A stretch of DNA of 64,000 nt from Dyella humicola. GTDB taxonomy: Bacteria > Pseudomonadota > Gammaproteobacteria > Xanthomonadales > Rhodanobacteraceae. This document shows, piece after piece, positions 1 through 10,474 of the stretch (positions are counted from its first letter, which is position 1; each line of letters starts with the position of its first letter). The stretch spans positions 1 through 64,000 of the forward strand of contig NZ_JAPDPC010000003.1 in assembly GCF_026283945.1 (NCBI RefSeq), given 5' to 3'. Below the pieces are notes generated by a model. The model was not told the DNA's origin. It worked only from the letters and a program-made list of their open reading frames with translations, and searched no databases. Both the position numbers and the translations under genes were made by a program.

Positions 1-42
1 CTTACGCCGGACTGGCGCTCTCAAAGCGCTGTCCGCACCTTT

Positions 43-160
43 TCCCTGGCGGCTATAGCGCTGTGGTCCCACCCGATCCCATCCCGAACTCGGAAGTGAA
101 ACGCAGCTGCGCCGATGGTAGTGTGGCGTTGCCCATGCAAGAGTAGGTCACCGCCAGGGG
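43..160 (+). rRNA. rrf: 5S ribosomal RNA
   Basis: The ends CCCTGGCGG (44-52) and CCGCCAGGG (151-159) pair to form helix I, and the interior carries the conserved 5S core around CCCATCCCGAACTCGGAAG. Length is about 118 nt, normal for bacterial 5S. It is the distal part of an rRNA operon whose 16S and 23S genes lie to the left of the window. A strong terminator follows 11 bases downstream. Confidence 0.97.
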
Positions 161-170
161 CTTCATCCTC

Positions 171-200
171 AAACGCCTTCCCATTTGGGAAGGCGTTTGT
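171..200 (+). terminator. rrn operon terminator
   Basis: A perfect 12-bp stem AAACGCCTTCCC / GGGAAGGCGTTT with an ATTT loop, followed by GTCTTTG. It lies directly after the 5S gene, so it is most likely the first terminator of the rRNA operon. Confidence 0.9.
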
Positions 201-237
201 CTTTGGGCGTTTCGCGCTTTACGCGCCGCTCGATCCG

Positions 238-270
238 AAACCCTCGCGGCTCACGCTGCGGGGGTTTTTC
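238..270 (+). terminator. second rrn terminator
   Basis: AAACCCTCGC pairs with GCGGGGGTTT (10 bp, one G-U pair) around a short loop and is followed by a T-rich stretch. Tandem terminators after rRNA operons are common; this is the second one here. Confidence 0.75.
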
Positions 271-318
271 GTTTGGACTTTCGACAACGCCGGGCGATGC
301 GAATGGCCCGAATAAACC

Positions 319-442
319 TCACCGTCATCCCCGCGAAGGCGGGGATCCAGTGCCTGTGCACGGGATGGACAACGCGACGGTCGTCGCGTCATGCCGCTCA
401 CGCCAAAGGCGCTGGATCCCCGCTTTCGCGGGGATGACGGTG
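319..442. repeat. REP-type inverted repeat pair
   Basis: Two arms of about 32 bases, 319-350 and 411-442, are near-perfect inverted copies of each other. Each contains its own small palindrome of the form ATCCCCGCGAANGCGGGGAT. This ATCCCCGCG...CGCGGGGAT motif is a widespread intergenic REP/BIME-like repeat in proteobacteria. The remainder of the gap (443-592) is G-rich and shows no gene. Confidence 0.8.
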
Positions 443-592
443 AGGGGGAACTGGCGGTGAAGGAGGGCCGACGGTGAGGGGGATGATGGTGAGGAGAGAC
501 GACGGTAGGGAGGGCGGTGGAAGCATCCGCGCTGCTACCTATTCGCGCCGTCGTCAACGAATGCGGCCGTTCGTTATCGCCTATGATGCAGC

Positions 593-1312
593 GTGCCCTT
601 GAGCGGCGTCCCGCGGAGCGACCTTCACGTGTTTGTCCATGTCGAAACCCGACGTCGTAAGCATGTGCAATGGGCGTCGACCCTGCTGGTGGTCGCTTGT
701 GTGATCAGTTTCGTCTGGTTGGCCTTGCTGCCCGCGCCGCAACGCGTCTCGATGTGGCTGGAGTGGGGTACCGTGCCGGCCAACATCTTCGATGCGAAGT
801 TGCCGATCCTCCCGCAGCTGCACGACCCGGCGCTGCTGCGCCTAGCCACGGCGTTGTTCATTCATCTGGCCTGGCTGCACTTGCTGGGCAATTTGCTGTT
901 CCTGGTGATCTTCGGCATTCCGGCCGAACGCACGCTCGGCTCGTTGCGCTTTTTGTTGCTCTTCATGCTTGGAGGCATCGTCGCCAACCTGGTTGGCGCG
1001 CTGTCACTGGCTGGCGTGCGATCGCCCATCATCGGCTGTAGCGGCGCAGTGTCGGCGGTGCTTGGCACGTATATCGCGCTATTTCCGCGTGCGCGTCTCG
1101 GCCTGGTATTGCCACTGGGTCTGTATCTGGAGTTCGTGCGGGTACCGGCGTTTTTACTCATCGGTATCTGGGTCTTGCTGCAGCTGCTCTTCACCTATGC
1201 AGGTCCAAGCTATGGCGCCGTGGTCTGGTGGACGCATATCGCCGGGTTCCTGTTTGGCGTGGTATTTGGGCTATTGTCACGCGATGCGATCGCGCGTCGT
1301 CTGCGCGGATAA
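593..1312 (+). CDS. rhomboid family intramembrane serine protease
   Basis: A polytopic inner-membrane protein of 239 residues with about six hydrophobic helices. The rhomboid signature is visible: the His91-His96-Asn100 region in the second helix, the nucleophile motif GCSGA with Ser150, and the second catalytic residue His215 in WTHIAGF. Rhomboids cleave transmembrane segments of other membrane proteins; the substrate is unknown here. The start used is GTG at 593, and in-frame starts slightly downstream are possible because the first 25 residues are hydrophilic and variable. A DUF1820 gene begins 9 bases after the stop, so the two probably share a transcript. Confidence 0.88.
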   Translation: MPLSGVPRSDLHVFVHVETRRRKHVQWASTLLVVACVISFVWLALLPAPQRVSMWLEWGTVPANIFDAKLPILPQLHDPALLRLATALFIHLAWLHLLGNLLFLVIFGIPAERTLGSLRFLLLFMLGGIVANLVGALSLAGVRSPIIGCSGAVSAVLGTYIALFPRARLGLVLPLGLYLEFVRVPAFLLIGIWVLLQLLFTYAGPSYGAVVWWTHIAGFLFGVVFGLLSRDAIARRLRG

Positions 1313-1321
1313 CCTAGGCCT

Positions 1322-1645
1322 ATGCGTAACAAGAAACTCTACAAAGTGACCTTCCTCCATCTGGGCAAGTGCTACGAGCTCTACGCTCGCCACGTGGCGT
1401 CCAGCAGCCTTTGGGGATTCACCGAAGTGGGCGAGCTGGTGTTCGAGCCGGTCGGTGAGGGCTTGTTGGTCGACCCGACCGAAGAGCGTTTGCGCGAGGA
1501 GTTCAAGGACACTCACGTGCTTCATCTGCCGATGCAGTCGGTCGTGCGCATCGAAGAGGTTGAGAGCAAGGGCGCGCTGGTCATTCGCGACGCCAGTGAC
1601 GGGCAGAAGATCACGCCGTTTCCCATGCCGCCCCGGAACCGCTGA
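1322..1645 (+). CDS. DUF1820 family protein
   Basis: A soluble protein of 107 residues with the features of DUF1820: an N-terminal KKLYKVTFLHLGKCYELYA block, a central GELVFEP strand, and a conserved IEEVESKGALVIRD region. The family is small, widespread in gammaproteobacteria, and of unknown function. It follows the rhomboid gene by 9 bases, suggesting co-transcription. No catalytic residues can be assigned. Confidence 0.85.
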   Translation: MRNKKLYKVTFLHLGKCYELYARHVASSSLWGFTEVGELVFEPVGEGLLVDPTEERLREEFKDTHVLHLPMQSVVRIEEVESKGALVIRDASDGQKITPFPMPPRNR

Positions 1646-1663
1646 GATCCGCTCGGCGGGCGC

Positions 1664-2788
1664 TTAGACGTGCCGCATCACGGCGATGACGATCTCCACC
1701 ACGATCAGCAAGATGATTGCCAGTTCCAGCAATTCGCCGCGCTTGCTTGACGCTTCTTCATAGAGCGCAGCGTAGCTGTCGCGAATGATGGCCAGCTTGC
1801 GGTCGACGGCCTTGCTCACGTGCGAGACGCGGAACAACCCCAACGCGGAGGCATAGACGCGGGCAAGGTACACGTCTTCGGTCACTTGCAGCGCGTTGTC
1901 GACTTTTTCGGTGATCTCGGTGACTTCGGCGACCAACGTATAAAGATGACGGGCCAGGTCCGCATAGCGGCGCGCAGCGAAGGGACTGGCGACGTGCAGG
2001 GTCGCTTCGACGAGGTCGTACATGCGCGGCAGTTCGGCATCGAGCAATTCGTCGTAGTAGCGCAATTCCAACAGCTGCGCATTGGCGACCTCGAGGATAT
2101 CCACGACATCGGAATCGTTGCGCGGCTCGACGATGAAGGCGCGATCCCAGGTCAGCACGACCAGGTCATCGGCATAGTAAGAAAAGCGCTGCCGCAACAG
2201 CTCCTGGCGAGCCTGCTCGGACAGGGGCCGCGACTCGCCGGACAGCATCGGCACGAGGTCGATCTCGTGATGCAATGAAGCTGTCGTGCTCACGCCCTCC
2301 ATCGCGTGTACGAGCCCCAGCAGATAGTCCTCCTGCAACGGGACGACGCTGGGCCGCGAGAGCGCAGGACGCATGATCGTGGTGATCTGTTCCACCAGCT
2401 TTGGCCACACCGATGCGTCCGAAGCCAGCCCTAGCGCAGCATCGACGGCGTTGACGCGCGAGGTGAAGTCGGCCCAGGAAAGGTCATCGGCCGCTACGCG
2501 CAGGGAAAAGGCGACGGCGCCAAAATCATAAAGCCGCGCCATGACGGTGGCCTGCATCGGCCGCCCGCCGATGTCGATCAGCTGGGGATCAAGCGTGAGC
2601 TGAACTGGCGGCACCCCAAATGCCACCGCCTTCGGCGGCGCGTTGATCAGTCGACCGCGCGCAGCGGCCGTACGTGCGTGATGTGCCCATAACGATTCGG
2701 CGGCGGTCAGATCAATGGCGTCGGCGATATCGACCAGACGCATCGCGATCACGGCGGCGCGATGTACATGCGGCTGCTTCAATGCCAT
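1664..2788 (-). CDS. DUF155 (RMD1/YagE-like) family protein
   Basis: A protein of 374 residues. The N-terminal half is a mixed alpha/beta domain, followed by a long helical region and a single C-terminal hydrophobic segment (LLELAIILLIVVEIVIAVM) after KRGE. This arrangement is typical of the RMD1/DUF155 family, whose yeast members are organellar and whose bacterial members are uncharacterised. I chose the ATG at 2788 because AGAGG lies about 9 bases upstream; an ATG at 2797 is an alternative. Its 3' end converges on the DUF1820 gene 18 bases away. Confidence 0.7.
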   Translation of the reverse strand: MALKQPHVHRAAVIAMRLVDIADAIDLTAAESLWAHHARTAAARGRLINAPPKAVAFGVPPVQLTLDPQLIDIGGRPMQATVMARLYDFGAVAFSLRVAADDLSWADFTSRVNAVDAALGLASDASVWPKLVEQITTIMRPALSRPSVVPLQEDYLLGLVHAMEGVSTTASLHHEIDLVPMLSGESRPLSEQARQELLRQRFSYYADDLVVLTWDRAFIVEPRNDSDVVDILEVANAQLLELRYYDELLDAELPRMYDLVEATLHVASPFAARRYADLARHLYTLVAEVTEITEKVDNALQVTEDVYLARVYASALGLFRVSHVSKAVDRKLAIIRDSYAALYEEASSKRGELLELAIILLIVVEIVIAVMRHV

Positions 2789-2864
2789 ATCGCCCATCCT
2801 CTCGCGGAGGGCGCGCTATACGCGGGAATGCGCCCGGCAAGCCATTCTAGGCGGACACTGTGAC

Positions 2865-3590
2865 TTACCCGTGTTTGGCGAGCCCATGGTGCCGGGAGAA
2901 CTGCCGCATCAGCCGGCGTGCCAGCGGGGTCGCTGCCACCTGGCGGAACGTGTGATGCGGATCGAAGCCTTCCTTGTCCATGGCATCGCGCTTGCGATGG
3001 ATATACGCGCGCATGACGTCGGCGTTGAACTCGGGATGGAACTGCACGCTGACGGCGTTCGCGCCATAACGAAGCAAGTGGTGCGGGTCGCGCTCCGAGC
3101 TGGCCAGCACGGTGGCGCCCTTGGGCACTTCCAGCACGCTTTGCTCGTGCGTGGTGTGGGCACGAAATTCGGACGGCAGATCGGCGGCAAGCGGATCGTG
3201 CTTGGCGGCATCGAGCAGCTTGATCGGTAGCGTGCCGATCTCGCGTCCACCCGGCAGGTAGTCGACACGGCCACCGAGTGCGTGCGACATCAGCTGGTGG
3301 CCATAGCAGACGCCAAACATCGGCAGCTCAAGGTCCATCGCATCGCGGATCCAGCCCGCGGTGCGCTCGCTCCAGGGCGCGCGCTCGGTCACCATGGCGG
3401 CCGAGCCCGTGATCAGCGCCCCCGCTACCTCGGACGCCGCGGGAAGTGTCTCGCCTGCTTCCACATCGATGATTCGTACCCGCTCTGGCGACAGATTGGC
3501 GCCCAGGCGGAACCAGTGTGGAAAATCGCCGTGGCGAGCCCGGATGGCATCAGGGGCGCGACCGGTGCGGATGATCAGGACGGGTTTCAT
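2865..3590 (-). CDS. class I glutamine amidotransferase-like protein
   Basis: A stand-alone glutaminase domain of 241 residues. The catalytic Cys sits in GVCYGHQ, and the His and Glu of the triad in QFHPEF. Proteins like this are usually annotated GMP synthase-glutamine amidotransferase-like, but no ATP-pyrophosphatase domain is attached, so it is not GuaA. It probably acts on glutamine or a gamma-glutamyl compound. I chose ATG at 3590; an upstream in-frame ATG at 3608 would add six residues. Confidence 0.85.
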   Translation of the reverse strand: MKPVLIIRTGRAPDAIRARHGDFPHWFRLGANLSPERVRIIDVEAGETLPAASEVAGALITGSAAMVTERAPWSERTAGWIRDAMDLELPMFGVCYGHQLMSHALGGRVDYLPGGREIGTLPIKLLDAAKHDPLAADLPSEFRAHTTHEQSVLEVPKGATVLASSERDPHHLLRYGANAVSVQFHPEFNADVMRAYIHRKRDAMDKEGFDPHHTFRQVAATPLARRLMRQFSRHHGLAKHG

Positions 3591-3638
3591 GCGATGCGGC
3601 GACTTCATAGGACGGAGAGACAGTGTGATGATGCGGAT

Positions 3639-5450
3639 TCAAACTGAACTGTGTTCGATCGGCGGGATCACGTGGAGTACTTCCTGCACGGTAGTCACGC
3701 CGCGCGCGACCTGTGCGGCAGCGGAAATGCGCAATGGAGTCATGCCTTCGGCGAGCGCGGCATGACCGAAATGCCCAAGATCAAGTTGTGAAGAGATAAG
3801 GCCGCGCAGGCGCGAGGACAACTGCATCATTTCGTAAATGCCGGTGCGCCCCATGAAGCCGGTGTTGCGGCATTCCAGGCAACCGAGCGGCTTGAAGACC
3901 TTTTCGGGCAACGGAATGGACCAGCCATGGGTCAACGCTGTCCACTCGTGCGGATCCTGCGTCGTTTCCTGTTTGCAGTGCGCACACAGCGTGCGCACCA
4001 GACGCTGTGCCACCACGCCGGTAAGCGTGGACTGAATCAGATAGTGCGGCACACCCAAATCCAGCAGACGGGTGACCGCACTGGGTGCATCGTTGGTATG
4101 TAGCGTCGACAGCACCAAATGGCCGGTGAGCGAGGCCTGCACCGCCATCTGCGCGGTTTCCAGGTCGCGAATTTCGCCGACCATGATGATGTCTGGGTCC
4201 TGCCGTAGCAGGGTCCGCACGCCCGTGGCGAAATCGAGATCGATCGCCGCCTGCACCTGCATCTGGTTGAACTCGGGCGAGACCATCTCGATCGGGTCTT
4301 CCACCGTGCACACGTTAAGTTCGGGCGTGGCCAGGTGCCTGAGCGTCGAATACAGCGTGGTGGTCTTGCCGGAACCGGTCGGTCCGGTCACCAGCACGAT
4401 GCCGTGTGGGCGTTCCACCATCGAGCGCCAGATGGCGCCTTCTTCGGCGGAAAAGCCCAATTGCCCGAAATCCTTGGCCACCAGATCCGGGTCGAAAATA
4501 CGCATCACCACCTTCTCGCCGAACGCGGTGGGCATGGTCGAGATACGCAGTTCCACCTCGCGACCCGATGACGAACGGGTCTTGATGCGGCCATCCTGCG
4601 GCCTGCGCTTTTCCGCCACGTCCATGCGCGAAAGGATCTTGATGCGCGCGGTGACGGCCGTCATCACGGGCGGCGGCAGTTCGAATACCTTGTGCATCAC
4701 GCCGTCGATGCGGAAACGCATGCGGCCAGCGTCGCGTCGCGGCTCCAGGTGAATGTCCGATGCGCGCTGCTCGAAAGCGTATTGCAGCAGCCAGTCGACG
4801 ATATGCACGACATGGCGATCGTCCGCGCCGATTTCGCCGCCCTTGCCCAGCTCCACCAACTGCTCGAAATTGAGGATGGCGGAAGAGTCGTAGCCAGAGC
4901 CCTTGGCGTCCTGCGCCAGCTGGATCGAGCGCTGGACGCCGTAGAACTCCAGCAGGTAGCGGTTGATGTCCAGCGGATTGGACACCACCCGCCGCACGTC
5001 CCGCCGAATCATCTGGGCCAGATCCTTGGCCCAGGCGGCGTCGAACGGTTCGCAGGTGGCGAACGTGACCTCGCCCGGCGCAACGCCAACCGGCAGGATG
5101 CGATGCCGCTGCGCGTAGGCATGGCTGACCACCTGGGTCACCGCAGCCGCGTTGATCTTCATCGGATCGATCTTGAGGTAGGGCAGGCTGGCCTGGCCGG
5201 CCAGCCATTCCGTCAAGGCTTCGAGACCCAGGGGGCGGCCCGGCTCCCGTTGATTGGGCAGCTTCGCGTTGGCCACCAGTACCAGCGGATGCAGCTCCAC
5301 CGTGCTGCGGCCGCTGCGTGCGCCCATGCGCACCAGCTTGGCGTCCTCGGCAAGCAGGTAGCCATCGACCACCAGCGTTGCCAGCAGCTCGTCCAGTTCC
5401 AGTCGGCCACGGCGACCGAGCAGGGACGCGGATTGCGGTGAAGCGACCAT
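3639..5450 (-). CDS. GspE/PilB-type secretion or pilus ATPase
   Basis: A full-length hexameric ATPase of 603 residues. An N-terminal GspE domain (about 80-170) precedes the ATPase core with Walker [10 protein letters not shown] (356-364), Walker B-like [10 protein letters not shown] (420-429), a His box, and a tetracysteine zinc motif CAHC (489-492) plus CLEC (524-527). Such proteins power type II secretion or type IV pili from the cytoplasmic face of the inner membrane. No other gsp or pil gene is adjacent, so the machine it serves cannot be assigned. It is divergent from glyQ. Confidence 0.9.
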   Translation of the reverse strand: MVASPQSASLLGRRGRLELDELLATLVVDGYLLAEDAKLVRMGARSGRSTVELHPLVLVANAKLPNQREPGRPLGLEALTEWLAGQASLPYLKIDPMKINAAAVTQVVSHAYAQRHRILPVGVAPGEVTFATCEPFDAAWAKDLAQMIRRDVRRVVSNPLDINRYLLEFYGVQRSIQLAQDAKGSGYDSSAILNFEQLVELGKGGEIGADDRHVVHIVDWLLQYAFEQRASDIHLEPRRDAGRMRFRIDGVMHKVFELPPPVMTAVTARIKILSRMDVAEKRRPQDGRIKTRSSSGREVELRISTMPTAFGEKVVMRIFDPDLVAKDFGQLGFSAEEGAIWRSMVERPHGIVLVTGPTGSGKTTTLYSTLRHLATPELNVCTVEDPIEMVSPEFNQMQVQAAIDLDFATGVRTLLRQDPDIIMVGEIRDLETAQMAVQASLTGHLVLSTLHTNDAPSAVTRLLDLGVPHYLIQSTLTGVVAQRLVRTLCAHCKQETTQDPHEWTALTHGWSIPLPEKVFKPLGCLECRNTGFMGRTGIYEMMQLSSRLRGLISSQLDLGHFGHAALAEGMTPLRISAAAQVARGVTTVQEVLHVIPPIEHSSV

Positions 5451-5510
5451 GCGGCAATCTCTCCGATGAGGGTTTCGCGCCGAAACGCCAGCAGCGAAAG
5501 CGGTCGCGGC

Positions 5511-5516
5511 TATACT
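5511..5516 (+). promoter_or_regulatory. glyQS promoter -10 box
   Basis: TATACT lies 31 bases before the glyQ start codon, with a weak -35 (CCAGCA at 5488-5493) at 17-bp spacing. Inferred to drive glyQS. Confidence 0.45.
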
Positions 5517-5546
5517 AACGCGCTTTATTCAAGCCCACGGAAAGCC

Positions 5547-6454
<908 letters not shown>

Positions 6455-6458
<4 letters not shown>

Positions 6459-8605
6459 GCGCCGCCAGCAAGCCATTGTTGATCGAACTGGGTACGGAAG
6501 AACTGCCGCCCAAGGCGCTGGACGAACTTGCCGCGGCCTTTCTGCGCGGCATCTGCGATGGCCTCGCCAAGCGTGGTGTTGGCGGCGCGCTGGATGTCGC
6601 CAGGTCCTATGCATCGCCACGGCGTTTGGCCGTCTATATCCCGGATGTGGCGGTGAACCAGCCGGAGCAAACCATCGAACGTCGTGGCCCGGCGGTCAAC
6701 GCCGCCCTCGACGCTAATGGCCAGCCTGGCAAGGCCCTGCTGGGTTTTGCGCAGTCCTGCGGTGTGACGGTCGAGCAGCTGGAAAAGCTCGAAACCGACA
6801 AGGGTTCCTGGTTCGTTTTCCGCGCCACCAAGCCCGGTCAGCCCGTGGCTGCGTTGCTGCCTGAGATCGTGGATGAGGCGCTCAAGGGCCTACCTATCCC
6901 CAAGCCGATGCGCTGGGGCGACCACGACTATAGCTTCGTGCGTCCCGTGCATTGGCTGGTGATGCTGCATGGCGCCGATATCATCGATGGCAAGGTGCTT
7001 GGCCTTACCAGTGGGCGCAAGTCACGTGGTCATCGCTTCATGCATCCGCAGCCGTTGCACGTGGTCGATGCCGACAGCTGGCTGGACGGCATGCGTTCGG
7101 CCAAGGTGCTGGCCGATCCGTTCGAGCGGCGCCAGAAGATTCGCGATGAAGTGGCGCGTGTTTCGAAAGAAACCGGTGGCGTGCCGCGGCTCGATGACGC
7201 GCTGCTCGACGAAATCGCCAACCTTACCGAATGGCCGGTTGCCATCGCCTGTACCTTCGAGCGCGAATTCCTCGCGGTGCCGCCAGAAGCATTGGTCACC
7301 ACGATGGAGACCAACCAGAAATTCGTGCCGGTGTTCGATGCGGACGGCAAGCTCACTGAACATTTCATCGGCGTTGCCAATATCGACAGCAAGCAGCCCA
7401 GCGAAATTCGCAAAGGCTACGAGCGCGTGATCCGTCCGCGTTTTGCCGATGCGAAGTTCTTCTGGGACGAGGACCTGAAGACACCACTTGCTGGCTACCA
7501 GGACCAGCTCAAGAACGTCACCTATCAACAGTCGCTGGGCAGCCTGTGGGACAAGAGCATTCGCGTGGCCGAGCTGGCACGCATCATCGCCAACCGTGTC
7601 GATGTCGACGCCGGCGAAGCGACGCGTGCGGCTGCGCTCAGCAAGTGCGATCTGCTCACGCGCATGGTCGGTGAGTTCCCCGAGCTGCAAGGCGTGATGG
7701 GTCGTTACTACGCCGCCCATCATGGCGAAACGCCGGAAGTGGCCCAGGCGCTCGACAGCTACTACCAGCCGCGCTTTGCCGGTGACGCCATTGCCGCGGG
7801 CAAGGTGGGGCGCGTGCTTGCCGTCGCTGATCGCCTCGACACGCTCGCCGGCATCTTCGCCGTGGGCCTCAAGCCCAGCGGTAATAAGGATCCGTTCGCG
7901 CTGCGCCGCGCCGCGCTGGGTCTGGCGCGTACGCTGGTCGAAGGCGGTCTCGAACTCGACCTGCGCGGCAGTTTCGTCGAAGCGTTGGAGCTGTTGCCGG
8001 AAGCTGCCCTGGCGGCCGGCCTCAAGCCTGGCAAGGACGGCAAGGCTCCGCTGCTGGATGCGGGCAAGCGCCGTGCGGCCCTGGTCGACGAGCTGTATGA
8101 CTTCGTACTGGAGCGTCTGCGCGGTTATTACGCCGAGCAGGGCTTCACCGGCGAACAGTTCGAAGCGGTCCTGGCGGTGACGCCGGCCAGCCTGGTCGAC
8201 TTCGATCGGCGACTGCGCGCCGTCGCTGAATTTGGCCGGCGCCCGGAAGCACTGAGCCTGGCAGCGGCGAACAAGCGTGTGGCGAACATCTTGCGCAAGC
8301 AAGCGGAAGAGACGGGCGCGCCAAGCGTGGGTGCCACGGTCGATGCCGCCCATTTCGAAGCCGACGCTGAGCGTGCCTTGGCTGCGGCGCTCGATGGCGC
8401 ACGTGCGGATACCGCCGCTCCGCTGCAGGCAGGCGACTATGCGGCCGTACTCACGCGGCTCGCGCAGCTGCAGGCTCCGGTGGATGCGTTCTTTGACAGC
8501 GTGCTGGTCAATGCGGAAAACCCGGCCGTGCGAGCGAATCGCCTGGCCTTGCTTGGCCAGCTCAAGGCGCAGTTCGGCGCGATTGCGGATATCGCGCGCC
8601 TTTAG
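6455..8605 (+). CDS. glyS: glycyl-tRNA synthetase beta subunit
   Basis: The beta subunit, 716 residues, which binds tRNA and is required with GlyQ for aminoacylation. The N terminus [15 protein letters not shown] and the internal HD-like region ([24 protein letters not shown]) are characteristic. It begins inside the last codons of glyQ (ATGA overlap) behind the RBS AAGGAG. A strong terminator follows at 8633, so glyQS is a two-gene unit. Confidence 0.97.
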
Positions 8606-8632
8606 TGTCAAGACGCGGGGTGAAGACCCCAT

Positions 8633-8672
8633 AAAAAAGCGGCAGCCCAAAAGGGCTGCCGCTTTTTTTTTA
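8633..8672 (+). terminator. glyQS terminator
   Basis: AAAAAAGCGGCAGCCC - AAAA - GGGCTGCCGCTTTTTTTTTT: a perfect GC-rich stem with an A-run before and a T-run after. It can act for both glyQS and the convergent XRE gene. Confidence 0.95.
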
Positions 8673-8694
8673 ATCCCCGAAAAGCAGGTCGTGC

Positions 8695-9261
8695 TTAGCC
8701 AATCACCTGGCGACCGCGCTTGACCCGTTCGGCAAGGCGGTGAGTAAAGGCCACCATCGCCGTTGCATCGACATCCGCACCACCCGGGCCAAGGATGTCG
8801 TAGAGATCAGCCAGCATGTCGGCGTTGTCAGCCAGAGTCAGGTGGCTTTCGGCCAAGTCCAGTTCCGACTGCAGGATGCGCAGCGCGGTATTCAGGCGCT
8901 GCGGATCCATGGCCATGCCGCTGGCGTGCAGGGTGTCGGCGGCGGTACGCAGCTTGGTGCGATGACGGTTGGCCGTGGATTCCGCATTCGGCTGATCTTC
9001 TCCCGAGGTGATCGCATCCGTCTGGATCGAACCCTCACCGGCGACCAGCCATACCAGCGAAATGCCCAGCGTCTTCGCGAGCGTCACGCAGCGGGCGCGC
9101 GAAGGATCGGTGTTGCCGTCGCGCCAGCTGCGCACCACGCCCTCGGAGAAACCGCACATTCGGGCGATCTCGGTGACGCTGCCTACGCGTTGGATCAGCA
9201 CTTTGATGCGATCGGCGAAGGTGCCTGCCGTTTCGGGTGACGTAAATTTTTGCATGTTCAT
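8695..9261 (-). CDS. XRE-type helix-turn-helix regulator
   Basis: A protein of 188 residues. The N-terminal helix-turn-helix (about residues 15-70) contains SVTEIARMCGFSEGVVRSWRDG, followed by a repressor-like GISLVWLVAGEG motif. The C-terminal half is helical with no recognised domain. The start at 9261 is preceded by AGGA; extending the frame upstream gives a less plausible N terminus. It is a DNA-binding regulator of unknown targets. A palindrome in its AT-rich upstream region (9428-9444) could be its own operator. Confidence 0.8.
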   Translation of the reverse strand: MNMQKFTSPETAGTFADRIKVLIQRVGSVTEIARMCGFSEGVVRSWRDGNTDPSRARCVTLAKTLGISLVWLVAGEGSIQTDAITSGEDQPNAESTANRHRTKLRTAADTLHASGMAMDPQRLNTALRILQSELDLAESHLTLADNADMLADLYDILGPGGADVDATAMVAFTHRLAERVKRGRQVIG

Positions 9262-10359
9262 CGCAGTTTCCTGGCGGATGGCGACAAGTTGTGGTGAGCG
9301 TGAACCCGAAAATGAGTTGCCAGCGTCAATCAACTATTAGTAAGTCGTTGGCGATCGTGAAATCTTTCCGACTGATTCGTAACATATTGCGAGTAGTCGC
9401 GATATTCAGCAACTTCGCCAAGTTCAACAACGCAATTGTCGTTGATTGGTAACTACAAACTCGCTGGCTTGTTCAGCTGACAGACAGGAAAGTACGAAGG
9501 CACAACGCGCCTAAATCCTGCGACCTACGGTGTAAAAAGCAAGTTTTAGTTCCCTAGGTTGGCGCCGGGATCCCATCGCTTGGGGAGGAACGTTGCGGTT
9601 TCGTAAAAATATCAACAACAAACTTACGGCGCGCCAAGCGCCTCGCGTCACCCGTAGGTACCTTCGTGGCTATGGTCATGACCCCTCGCCCAGAGCGCCA
9701 TGGGCCAGCGCGGGTCAGCCAGGACAATCCAACGAAGCTCGCGGCCACCCGCAGCACCGACATTGGTGCCGAAGCCAACGCGTAGATGGGCGAATAGGAC
9801 AAGAACGACGGCCAGAAGCCGAGCCATGACCTCGCGCAAGGCAGGTCCAGCGAGCATGGCTTGATAAAGCCAAGTGCGCAGTATCAGAAGGGCGATCCGC
9901 TATGGGCCAAGGATCGTGGTTCGAGAGCTTGCCCGTCCGGTCGGATTTATTACCTCCCCGCCGATTGGAGCGGTATCTCCCGATAGGGCACTTTTACAGA
10001 CCCGGTAGGTCAAGGTGGCTGCACGCGGGTTCGCGGGACCGATCCGCGGCTTGCCCGAACCATCGCCCCATCACGACAAGTCAGTACGCCAACGCGAATG
10101 ATCACAGGACGTCGCAAACCAGTCGGGAGCGAACCTCACTTCGACTGGGGCGGCCCGATCATGTACTCGAGGCCGAGTGGCTCCATCGTGTACCGCGGCG
10201 GCATTGCTATTGGCCGCTTCTATTACCGGAAATATACCCCGCGTATCTAAGGCGGGTTAATGGCGTATTAGGGATGTCCAGTAATGAGCTGGTCTTTATT
10301 GGTTATGCGCCAATGGGCTGGCGATTAATTGCGGCGTACGCTGGCGAATGGAGTAAACT
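9262..10359. other. lower-GC gap, probably degenerate DNA
   Basis: About 1.1 kb without a convincing gene, visibly richer in A and T than its surroundings, especially 9330-9460 and 10240-10370. One plus-strand frame (codons at positions divisible by three) runs from 9453 to the TAA at 10248 and is broken only by TAG codons at 9555, 9783, 9795 and 9984. Its last 50 codons (from ATG 10098) would encode a basic, Gly/Tyr-rich peptide. I recognise none of this; it may be a decayed gene or mobile-element remnant. Confidence 0.35.
9428..9444. promoter_or_regulatory. palindromic candidate operator
   Basis: CAACG and CGTTG flank a CAATTG core (CAACGCAATTGTCGTTG) about 170 bases upstream of the XRE gene start. 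The related words GTTGATT and AATCAAC occur nearby. The dyad size suits an HTH repressor dimer; the assignment is inference. Confidence 0.35.
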
Positions 10360-10388
10360 TTTACAGGGCATTCCCTTTGGGCTATGCT
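10360..10388 (+). promoter_or_regulatory. sigma-70 promoter of the YbaY-like gene
   Basis: TTTACA (10360-10365), a 17-bp spacer, and TATGCT (10383-10388). The match is close to consensus and sits 86 bases before the start codon of the downstream lipoprotein gene. Confidence 0.7.
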
Positions 10389-10474
10389 CAGAGCTTCCCC
10401 CGTGTAGAGTCGTGGCGTATTGGGCGCCGGTTGGTTCTCGCGCTTCGCTCTGACATTCGATAGAGGTTTTCCCC

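Noticed and set aside
10098-10250. A 50-codon frame ending at TAA 10248 as an independent small gene
   Set aside because: No RBS and no recognisable product. Kept only as part of the degenerate-region observation.
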